This document shows, piece by piece, positions 1 to 6,193 of a stretch of 24,651 nt of DNA. The number at the start of each line of letters is the position of its first letter. Positions within the stretch are counted from its first letter, which is position 1. Below the pieces are notes generated by a model that ran no database searches, was not told the DNA's origin, and was given only the letters and a program-made list of their open reading frames with translations. The stretch comes from an uncultured Alphaproteobacteria bacterium. GTDB lineage: Bacteria; Pseudomonadota; Alphaproteobacteria; Rickettsiales; UBA1997. A program made the translations under genes and the position numbers. Location: NCBI GenBank assembly GCA_903927415.1, contig CAIYMZ010000100.1, positions 1 to 24,651 of the forward strand, in the 5' to 3' direction.

Positions 1-23
1 CACCCTCCCTCAAGGGGAGGGTG
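1..23 (-). terminator. GC-rich hairpin downstream of argH, possible terminator
   Basis: A perfect 9-bp stem (1-9 with 15-23) closes a 5-nt loop. It lies about 30 nt beyond the argH stop in the direction of argH transcription. The T-tract that would make it a Rho-independent terminator would fall outside the window, so this could equally be a dispersed GC-rich palindromic repeat. Confidence 0.45.
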
Positions 24-53
24 ATTAGACCGAGCTTGAATTTAAATTATTTC

Positions 54-1589
54 TTAAACCACCGCATCAACCGCTTGCTTCACGGTCTTCTTTTTATTGA
101 CGATCAGATCAACAATTTTCGCAGTTTTAACTTTCGCCACACTAATGCGTGACTTCGCGGCATTAACGATTTTTTTATTCGCGGCATTTTCTTTTTTCAT
201 TTTTGCGATCATGCGAGCGACTTCTTTCGGCGCTACTCCGCCAATCGAAGTGTAATTTTTAATCACATGTTTCGGCGTCAAAAATTGTTCGTAATCAGCG
301 TCAGAAATTTTGATGTCTTTTTCGGCGAGCAATTCTTTGGTGCGTTTTTTATCGGTGAAATTTTTTCCTTCTTCAACCAAAGCGCGCACTACAAATCCGA
401 CGATGCGATGGCAGAGACGGAAAGGAATGTCGTGCTTTTTAACCAAGTAATTGGCGAGCTCAGTGGCGGTCGCAAAATTTTGCGTCGCCAAAAATTCCAA
501 GCGTTCTTTTTTGATTTTCAGAGTTTTCATCACGCCTTTAATCACTTCGATCGTGTCGTTAGTGAGCTGAATGCCTTCAACCAAAGTCACTTTGTCCTCG
601 TGGTAATCGCGGTTGTAGCCCGAATGCAGCCCCTTCATCAAAGTCAACATATGCATCAACATGCCATAAATTTTTCCGGTGCGGCCGCGCACAAGTTCAA
701 GCACGCCAGGATTTTTCTTTTGCGGCATCATCGAACTGCCCATGGCGAAGCCGTCATCGAGCACCATGGCATCGAATTCGTGGCTGATATTGTAAATGAT
801 TTCGTTGGCGATGCGTGACATTGTCGCGAATAAAATCGACATCGCGCTCAAAATTTCGATGGTGGAATCCTTGTTGCCGATGGCGTCCAGAGCGTGTTCT
901 TGAATGCCGCTAAAGCCAAGCAAATCTGTGGTTAATTGGCGATCGATAGGGAAAGAAGTTCCGCTAATTGCACCGGCGCCGAGTGGGTTGAGGTCAGTTG
1001 AATCGTAAGCTGCGATCAGGCGTTTGGTGTCGCGTAAAAACACCGCGACGTGATGAGTAAGCCAGTAAGCGTAAGTAATCGGCTGAGCATGCTGGATGTG
1101 GGTGTAGCCGGGCATCAGAGTCTCAGTGTGCTCTTCAGATTGAGTGAGCAAAATGTCGATCATGTCGATGGTATTTTCGATCACCTCGATGAAGCGGTCA
1201 CGAGTGTAGAGTTTAGTGTCGAGCGGAACTTGGTCATTTCTCGAGCGGCAAGTATGCATGCGTCCAGCATTTTCGATGCCAACTTTTTCGATGGCGTAGC
1301 GCTCGATATTCATCTGCGCATCCTCTTCCTGCAAGGCTAGATCCCATGTGCCGGCAGAATATTCGTCCTTAATTTCTTGCAGAGCTTCGAGAATTTTTTT
1401 GCAGTGGCTGTCTTTGATGATGCCTTGTTTAGCGAGCATAATCACATGCGCTTCGCTGCCCCAAATGCTTTGGAGAACCATCGGACGATCAATTGTCACT
1501 GACTCGGTGTAGCGCTTCGAGATTGGATCGGTGGTTTTTTTGAAGCGACTTGCCCAAAGTTGATTATTGTCGATTTCAGGTTTTTTCAT
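54..1589 (-). CDS. argH: Argininosuccinate lyase with a lysine-rich C-terminal extension
   Basis: ArgH splits argininosuccinate into arginine and fumarate, the last step of arginine synthesis, in the cytosol. The fumarase/aspartase superfamily signature is clear: the catalytic loop GSSMMPQKKNP lies at residues 284-294, and CRSRNDQVPLD, the substrate-binding segment typical of ArgH, lies near residue 114. At 511 residues it is about 50 longer than the usual 455-470. The conserved fold ends after the GGVAP motif (about residue 447), and residues 468-511 form a Lys/Ala/Val-rich basic tail with no match I recognise. The ATG at 1589 gives a normal N-terminus; no strong ribosome binding site precedes it. 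The gene stands alone, divergent from the small ORF and helicase, with no other arg gene nearby. Function is secure; the role of the tail is unknown. Confidence 0.95.
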   Translation of the reverse strand: MKKPEIDNNQLWASRFKKTTDPISKRYTESVTIDRPMVLQSIWGSEAHVIMLAKQGIIKDSHCKKILEALQEIKDEYSAGTWDLALQEEDAQMNIERYAIEKVGIENAGRMHTCRSRNDQVPLDTKLYTRDRFIEVIENTIDMIDILLTQSEEHTETLMPGYTHIQHAQPITYAYWLTHHVAVFLRDTKRLIAAYDSTDLNPLGAGAISGTSFPIDRQLTTDLLGFSGIQEHALDAIGNKDSTIEILSAMSILFATMSRIANEIIYNISHEFDAMVLDDGFAMGSSMMPQKKNPGVLELVRGRTGKIYGMLMHMLTLMKGLHSGYNRDYHEDKVTLVEGIQLTNDTIEVIKGVMKTLKIKKERLEFLATQNFATATELANYLVKKHDIPFRLCHRIVGFVVRALVEEGKNFTDKKRTKELLAEKDIKISDADYEQFLTPKHVIKNYTSIGGVAPKEVARMIAKMKKENAANKKIVNAAKSRISVAKVKTAKIVDLIVNKKKTVKQAVDAVV

Positions 1590-1656
1590 ATTTTTTTGAG
1601 AGATTTTTTAAGGAGTTTGATTCCTCGCTACAAATTTCGAGGAGCGCGCGTAAGTA

Positions 1657-1815
1657 GTGAGAAGGAAAAAGAAAGGCAAGAAAAAATCCGCTTTTTCTGC
1701 GACTCTTGTTTGTAGTGATCATGAGTTGTTGAGTAAGTTTGACATTGAAAAGCTGATGGCTAGCATCCGCGCCAATCCTGATTTACCAGGTGTTACCACC
1801 TTTTTAAAAAAATAA
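1657..1815 (+). CDS. Small basic hypothetical protein (52 codons), upstream of the helicase
   Basis: An open frame runs from GTG at 1657 to TAA at 1813-1815, ending 5 nt before the helicase ATG. A GAGGAG sequence at 1639-1644 is a possible ribosome binding site, 12 nt from the GTG. The product starts with a very basic segment (RRKKKGKKK) followed by SAFSATLVC, and ends with a helix-like FDIEKLMASI and NPDLPGVTTFLKK. I do not recognise a family. The tight spacing suggests it is translated together with the helicase, or serves as a leader. It could also be a chance open frame or the remnant of a longer gene, since the frame is closed by TAA just upstream at 1651. Confidence 0.4.
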   Translation: MRRKKKGKKKSAFSATLVCSDHELLSKFDIEKLMASIRANPDLPGVTTFLKK

Positions 1816-1820
1816 AAAAC

Positions 1821-3485
1821 ATGACAATCCTAACGAAATTCAGAGACCTCGGCCTGTCTGAAATGATGCTCAATTCTTTGCGCAAAAAAGGCTTCGAAGA
1901 GCCAACGCCAATCCAAGCAAAAACAATCCCATTTCTTCTCGCTAACAAAAAAGATTTGATCGGCAAAGCACAGACCGGAACCGGTAAAACCGCGGCTTTC
2001 GGCATTCCGATCATCGAAAATATTGTTCCAGATTCTAAGAAAATTCAGGCGATTATTTTGGCGCCGACGCGCGAATTGGCGATTCAAGTTGCGGAAGAAT
2101 TAAGTTCATTTGCCGAAGAACAAAAAACTCGCATCATCGCGGTTTACGGAGGGCAGCCGATCGAGCGCCAAATTTCGCGTTTGCAGCGTGGCGTTGACAT
2201 TGTTGTTGGAACTCCCGGTCGAATTCTCGATCACCTCGAGCGCAAAACTTTAGACATCTCAAAAGTTTCCTACATCGTCCTCGACGAAGCTGATGAAATG
2301 TTGAACATGGGCTTCATTGACGACATCGAAACCATCCTCAAAGCCGCGCCAAAACAACGTCGCACGGTTTTATTTTCTGCAACGATGCCATCTCACATCG
2401 AGCGCCTCGCCAAGCAATATATGGGCGAATATGAAGTGATTTCAATCGCGCGCGAAGATATCGGCAAAGCCAACATTCAACAAATTTATTTCGAAGTTCC
2501 GCAGTCGGATAAATTTGAAGCTTTGTTCCGCATCATCGATGTTGAAGAAAGTTTTTACGGCTTGGTTTTTTGCCGCACTAAACTCGATGCTGATGAAATT
2601 GCGCACAAACTAGCCAATCGTGGATGCAGAGCTGAAGCCATTCACGGCGATCTTTCGCAAGGTCAACGTGAAAAAGTTTTACAAAAATTTAAGGCAAAAA
2701 AAATTACTGTGCTCGTCGCAACTGACGTCGCTGCGCGCGGAATCGACGTCGATAATTTAACCCACGTCATCAATTACGCTTTGCCGCAAGATCCAGAAAG
2801 TTACGTACATCGCATCGGTCGTACAGGCAGAGCTGGTAAGACTGGAATCGCAGTCACTCTGATCACGCCTTCGGAATATCGGAAGCTTGTGGCGATCCAA
2901 AAAATGTCGAATTCCACCATCACCAAACAAAAAGTTCCGAATGTTGCCGAGGTGATTGAGAGCAAAAAACAGCGCATCAAAAATGCGATGATTGAAATTA
3001 TTTCTGCCGGAAAATTTTCTGATCTTGAGCCGATCGCTGAAGAAATTTTGAAAGAAACTTCTGATCCAAAAATCGCGATTTCCGCTTTGTTAAAATTGGC
3101 CTTCAAAGACGAATTGAATGAAAAAAATTACAGCGAAATCAACGAATTGGCCTACGGAAAAAATAAAGATTATTACTACGATGATCGTGGCATGAGCAAT
3201 CGTCCGATCGGTGATCAGGGCCGCAGAAGCTATGTCGATCGCAAAGGCACAGCGCGCCTTTTTATCGCCAAAGGTCGCAATGACAACATGGATCCGAAAA
3301 AATTGGTGGAATTTATTCAGAGCGAAACGGGGGTCGATCAACGTCACATTGACGATGTAAAAATGTTCGACGCTTTTTCATTTTTCGCCGTGCCGTTTGA
3401 AGATGCGGAAAAAGTTTTGCATGTGTTTCAGAAACAGTCGGGTGGGAAGAGATCGTTGGTTACTAGAGCGAAGGAGAAGAAATAA
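1821..3485 (+). CDS. deaD: DEAD-box ATP-dependent RNA helicase, DeaD/CsdA type
   Basis: This is an RNA helicase likely to remodel rRNA during ribosome assembly and to unwind mRNA. Every core motif is present in order: the Q motif (GFEEPTPIQ, residues 24-32), motif I AQTGTGKT (50-57), PTRELA, TPGR, DEAD (155-158), SAT, LVFCRTK, ATDVAARGID and HRIGRTGRAG. After the two RecA-like domains, the last 80 residues (ARLFIAKGRNDNMDPKKLVEFI onward) look like the DbpA-type RNA-binding domain that gives DeaD/DbpA helicases their RNA specificity. At 554 residues it fits DeaD rather than the short RhlE type. The ATG at 1821 sits 5 nt behind the small ORF stop. A strong terminator follows at 3554-3589. DeaD versus DbpA cannot be settled by eye. 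Confidence 0.93.
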   Translation: MTILTKFRDLGLSEMMLNSLRKKGFEEPTPIQAKTIPFLLANKKDLIGKAQTGTGKTAAFGIPIIENIVPDSKKIQAIILAPTRELAIQVAEELSSFAEEQKTRIIAVYGGQPIERQISRLQRGVDIVVGTPGRILDHLERKTLDISKVSYIVLDEADEMLNMGFIDDIETILKAAPKQRRTVLFSATMPSHIERLAKQYMGEYEVISIAREDIGKANIQQIYFEVPQSDKFEALFRIIDVEESFYGLVFCRTKLDADEIAHKLANRGCRAEAIHGDLSQGQREKVLQKFKAKKITVLVATDVAARGIDVDNLTHVINYALPQDPESYVHRIGRTGRAGKTGIAVTLITPSEYRKLVAIQKMSNSTITKQKVPNVAEVIESKKQRIKNAMIEIISAGKFSDLEPIAEEILKETSDPKIAISALLKLAFKDELNEKNYSEINELAYGKNKDYYYDDRGMSNRPIGDQGRRSYVDRKGTARLFIAKGRNDNMDPKKLVEFIQSETGVDQRHIDDVKMFDAFSFFAVPFEDAEKVLHVFQKQSGGKRSLVTRAKEKK

Positions 3486-3509
3486 AAAATTCCCATTCCA
3501 TCCCACCAT

Positions 3510-3542
3510 CGTCATCCTTGGCCTGAAAGGCCGAGGATGACG
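3510..3542. repeat. 14-bp palindromic hairpin with GTCATC...GATGAC ends
   Basis: Positions 3510-3523 pair with 3529-3542 (one G-T wobble) around a TGAAA loop. It sits between the helicase stop and the terminator. The GTCATCCT...AGGATGAC ends match a type of dispersed intergenic palindrome frequent in alphaproteobacterial and other genomes. It lacks a T-tract, so it is listed as a repeat, though it could help protect the helicase mRNA 3' end. Confidence 0.6.
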
Positions 3543-3553
3543 AGGGAAAAAAC

Positions 3554-3589
3554 AAAAAAGCCGATCTCAAAAATGAGATCGGCTTTTTT
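3554..3589. terminator. Bidirectional Rho-independent terminator between deaD and tRNA-Lys
   Basis: A perfect 10-bp stem (3560-3569 with 3574-3583) closes an AAAA loop. It is preceded by six A (3554-3559) and followed by six T (3584-3589), so it reads as a canonical terminator on both strands. It ends the helicase transcript (plus) and the tRNA-Lys transcript (minus). Confidence 0.92.
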
Positions 3590-3646
3590 GTTGGAAGTGC
3601 ATTTCGCAAAGCTGATAAAATCGCGCTGTAGCGAAGCGAAAGCGGA

Positions 3647-3722
3647 TGGTGAGCACGGTTGGAATCGAACCAACGACCACCTAATTAAAAGTCAGGTGCT
3701 CTACCGACTGAGCTACGTGCTC
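3647..3722 (-). tRNA. tRNA-Lys (anticodon TTT), CCA encoded
   Basis: The minus strand folds into a standard cloverleaf: acceptor stem GAGCACG (3716-3722) with CGTGCTC (3651-3657), D-arm GCTC...GAGC, anticodon loop CTTTTAA, and T-loop TTCGATT. The discriminator is A (3650) and the CCA is encoded (3647-3649). The trailer runs into the terminator at 3554-3589. Immediately upstream of the 5' end lies the structured element at 3723-3851. Confidence 0.97.
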
Positions 3723-3851
3723 GTTTGTTCGTCGGCTTTTGAGCGCCAACGTTGTTACGCGGCGGAATTCTCTTCGGTCATATATCTTTCGATACACTCC
3801 CTCATCGAATCCTTGCGTGCCTAGCTGGCGCTCAAAATCCTTAGAACAAAC
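3723..3851 (-). ncRNA. Highly structured palindromic element abutting tRNA-Lys; candidate RNA or mobile palindrome
   Basis: Read on the minus strand, 3844-3851 pairs with 3723-3730 (8 bp), and 3826-3837 pairs perfectly with 3737-3748 (12 bp, TTTTGAGCGCCA with its complement). ACGC/GCGT and GGATTC/GAATTCC pairs lie inside that. The tip is a 7-bp helix (3791-3797 with 3780-3786) closed by a GAAA tetraloop. Nested helices plus a GNRA loop point to a folded RNA or a repeat that folds. It touches the first base of tRNA-Lys, so it may be co-transcribed as a 5' leader. It could be a rickettsial-type palindromic element. It has an open frame across it, but the symmetry argues against coding. No second copy occurs in this window. 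Confidence 0.55.
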
Positions 3852-4009
3852 AAATTTGAAATTTTGATTTGAAGATTAAGTGGCAACGGTGAAGCGAGCG
3901 GCGCATTAAAGGCGCGCATCTTAAAAAATCAACAAATTTGTAGAATTCTTTGGAGGCGCGATTTAACTATGTGCAGCGCTGCTCGAAACAAATCATAACT
4001 TCCCAAAAA

Positions 4010-4741
4010 ATGAAAAACAAAGTCCTCACAATCATCCCCGTTCGGCTTGCTTCAACACGTTTGCCAAATAAGCCTTTGGCGGATATTTGCGGCAAAAGCA
4101 TGATTCAAAGAGTCTACGAACAAGCTGTGGCTGCGGATTTAGGAGATGTTTTGATTGCTTGCGATGGGGAAGAAATTGCGGCGGAAGTAAAAAAATTTGG
4201 CGGAAAATTTGTGATTACCGATCCGAATTTGCCTTCGGGAACTGATCGAGTTTATGCCGCTCTTCAAGCCATAAAAACTGACGCAGAAATAATTTTAAAT
4301 TTGCAGGGTGATTTGCCAAACATTGATCCGAAAGTTATTCAAGCCGCAGCGCAAGCGGCTTTGCAGCATGATTGTGATATCGCAACAGTTGCTTCAAAAA
4401 TTAAAAATATTTCCGAAATTACAAATCCGAATGTCGTAAAAATCGCCATCGCCGAAACTGGTCGCGCTCTTTATTTTTCGCGTTCGGCCATTCCTTATTC
4501 AAAAGAAAATTCCGCAGATTTTTTTCACCATATCGGAATTTACGCCTACAAAAAATCAGTGTTAGAAAAATTTGTAAAACTTATGCCATCAACATTAGAG
4601 CGCCGCGAAAGCCTCGAACAACTTCGCGCTTTAGAAAATGACATGAAAATTTTTGTGAAAATTGTCGACACTCATCCGCTTTCCGTCGACACCAAAGAAG
4701 ATTTGGAAGTGGTGACAAAATTGATATCTCAAGCGCGATGA
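4010..4741 (+). CDS. kdsB: 3-deoxy-manno-octulosonate cytidylyltransferase (CMP-Kdo synthetase)
   Basis: KdsB activates Kdo with CTP to give CMP-Kdo, the donor for the lipopolysaccharide inner core, in the cytosol. The N-terminus carries the nucleotidyltransferase motif IIPVRLASTRLPNKPL. Other family segments are visible: IACDGEEI, PSGTDRV, LNLQGDLPNIDP, and HIGIYAYKKSVLEKF near the C-terminus. Starting at ATG 4010 gives 243 residues, the normal size; an upstream ATG at 3950 would add 20 residues with no family match. The stop overlaps the next start by 4 nt (ATGA), so kdsB heads a three-gene operon with rimB and rimK, an uncommon pairing. No clear ribosome binding site precedes it. It implies a lipopolysaccharide-bearing outer membrane. 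Confidence 0.95.
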   Translation: MKNKVLTIIPVRLASTRLPNKPLADICGKSMIQRVYEQAVAADLGDVLIACDGEEIAAEVKKFGGKFVITDPNLPSGTDRVYAALQAIKTDAEIILNLQGDLPNIDPKVIQAAAQAALQHDCDIATVASKIKNISEITNPNVVKIAIAETGRALYFSRSAIPYSKENSADFFHHIGIYAYKKSVLEKFVKLMPSTLERRESLEQLRALENDMKIFVKIVDTHPLSVDTKEDLEVVTKLISQAR

Positions 4742-5235
4742 ATTCAAAAAAAATTATTGGATGGAAAGAGTGGTTTAACCTTGATTGTCTTGGTTTGCCA
4801 GCGATTAAGGGCAAGATCGATACTGGCGCAAAAACCTCTTCGCTTCACGCTTTCAACATCGAAAGTTTTTTCATCGAAGATGTTGAATATGTGAAGTTCG
4901 ACATCCATCCATTGCAGAAAAATAAAAAACTTGTGCGCTCCTGCGTGGCGCGACTTATCGACCGCAGAATGGTTTCAGATTCTGGCGGAAAAAAAGAAAA
5001 AAGATTCGTCATCAAATCCGATTTACGCATCGATGAAACAAAAATCAGAATCGAATTAACTCTTGCCAATCGCGACTCTATGACCTTTCGCATGTTGCTT
5101 GGACGTGATGCCGTGAAGCAAACAAAAATGTTGGTCGATCCGGCAAAATCTTTCGTGAAAGGCAAAGTCAAAAAAACAGAAATTCTAAAAATTTATCGCA
5201 GAACCAAAACCACAATCGATCCAAGAAATTTATGA
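4738..5235 (+). CDS. rimB: RimB-like retropepsin-type protease (often annotated ATP-dependent zinc protease)
   Basis: This 165-residue protein belongs to the family usually labelled putative ATP-dependent zinc protease (COG4067). The motif KIDTGAKTSSLHA at residues 26-38, with Asp28, is the D-T/S-G signature of retropepsin-like aspartic proteases. LGRDAVKQTKMLVDPAKSF near the C-terminus is typical of the family. In Pseudomonas the rimB partner of RimK is reported as a protease that trims the glutamate tails added by RimK. The start overlaps the kdsB stop and the stop overlaps the rimK start, each by 4 nt, so translation is probably coupled. I see no zinc-binding HExxH motif. The substrate here is inferred from the pairing with rimK. 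Confidence 0.85.
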   Translation: MNSKKIIGWKEWFNLDCLGLPAIKGKIDTGAKTSSLHAFNIESFFIEDVEYVKFDIHPLQKNKKLVRSCVARLIDRRMVSDSGGKKEKRFVIKSDLRIDETKIRIELTLANRDSMTFRMLLGRDAVKQTKMLVDPAKSFVKGKVKKTEILKIYRRTKTTIDPRNL

Positions 5236-6098
5236 AAATTATTTTACTCGCTTCAAATCCAAATCTTTATTCCAACCAGCGTATTATTGAGGCAGCGAAG
5301 ATTCGCGGTCACGAAATTGAATTCGTAAATGTTGGAGGATGTTACATCAAAGTTGCCGAAAATGAGTCGGAAATTTTTCATGATGAAGGAAAGAAATTGG
5401 AAAAAATTGACCGCATTATTCCGCGCATAAAACCGGCGATGACATTCTACGGATCCGCAATTATCAGGCAGTTTGAATCATTGGGAATGCGCTGTTTTAA
5501 CGGCTCGGATGCCATCACAAAATCGCGCGACAAATTACACACATTGCAAATTTTATCGCAGCACGGATTCGGAATTCCCGTCACCTCTTTCGCCAATTCA
5601 TCCTACGAAACTAAAGACATCATCAAGCTCGTTGAAGGCGCGCCACTCGTGGTTAAATTGTTGGAAGGAACAAAGGGCGTCGGCGTTGTTTTGGCTGAAA
5701 CAAGCAAGGCCGCAGAAAGTGTGATTAATGCCTTCAGAAGTTTGAAGGCTGACATTCTGGTGCAGCAATATATCAAAGAATCGAAGGGTCAGGACATCAG
5801 GTGTTTTGTGATTGGAGACGAGGTTGTAGCATCGATGGAGCGCATCGCGCAAGAAGGAGAATTCCGCGCCAACATTCATCTTGGAGCCACGGCTAGAGCG
5901 GTTGAAATCACTGACGAAGAAAGAGAGCTCGCAATCAAAGCAGCAAAAATTATTGGCTTGGAAGTTGCTGGTGTTGACATGGTTCGCTCAAATTCCGGCC
6001 CAAAAATTCTAGAAATAAATTCCTCTCCTGGCCTTGAAGGCATTGAAGGAGCGACCGGAATTGATGTTGCGGGAAAGATGATTGAATATTTGGAATAA
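5232..6098 (+). CDS. rimK: RimK ATP-grasp glutamate ligase
   Basis: This is an ATP-grasp ligase that adds glutamate residues to the C-terminus of ribosomal protein S6 in the classical case. The protein (288 residues, close to the usual 300) starts MKIILLASNP and contains INGSD-like FNGSDAITKSRDKLHTLQIL, the ATP-binding segment PLVVKLLEGTKGVGVVLAE (glycine-rich loop), DIRCFVIGDEVVASM, and the metal-binding ILEINSSPGLEGIE near residues 260-275. The start overlaps rimB by 4 nt. The gene ends only 2 nt from the 3' end of the convergent tRNA-Ser, and no terminator separates them. RimK-type enzymes have several acceptors (S6, tetrahydromethanopterin-like cofactors), so S6 as target is inference supported by RimB next door. 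Confidence 0.92.
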   Translation: MKIILLASNPNLYSNQRIIEAAKIRGHEIEFVNVGGCYIKVAENESEIFHDEGKKLEKIDRIIPRIKPAMTFYGSAIIRQFESLGMRCFNGSDAITKSRDKLHTLQILSQHGFGIPVTSFANSSYETKDIIKLVEGAPLVVKLLEGTKGVGVVLAETSKAAESVINAFRSLKADILVQQYIKESKGQDIRCFVIGDEVVASMERIAQEGEFRANIHLGATARAVEITDEERELAIKAAKIIGLEVAGVDMVRSNSGPKILEINSSPGLEGIEGATGIDVAGKMIEYLE

Positions 6099-6100
6099 AA

Positions 6101-6190
6101 TGGCGGAAGGAGAGAGATTCGAACTCTCGTATGGTATTACCCATAACACGCTTTCCAAGCGTGCGCCTTAAGCCTCTCGGCCATCCTTCC
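6101..6190 (-). tRNA. tRNA-Ser (anticodon GGA), CCA encoded
   Basis: The minus strand gives acceptor GGAAGGA (6184-6190) pairing with TCCTTCC (6105-6111), G as discriminator and encoded CCA (6101-6103). The anticodon stem-loop CACGCTTGGAAAGCGTG shows GGA, and the long variable arm typical of class II serine tRNAs is present. Its 5' end lies 3 nt after the yidC stop on the same strand, so it is probably excised from the yidC transcript. No terminator follows before rimK, which runs in from the other side. Confidence 0.97.
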
Positions 6191-6193
6191 ACA

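Noticed and set aside
267..818. 183-codon open frame opposite argH
   Set aside because: It is entirely inside argH on the other strand; the Phe/His-rich product is typical of an antisense shadow of a well-matched gene.
3537..3824. 95-codon open frame on the plus strand
   Set aside because: It runs through the terminator, antisense to tRNA-Lys and through the folded element; nothing in its product looks like a protein family.
3950..4009. 20-residue N-terminal extension of KdsB
   Set aside because: The KdsB motif begins three residues after ATG 4010; the upstream part has no family likeness.
5950..6192. 80-codon minus-strand frame over tRNA-Ser and the rimK end
   Set aside because: It contains the whole tRNA gene and antisense rimK; there is no independent coding sign.
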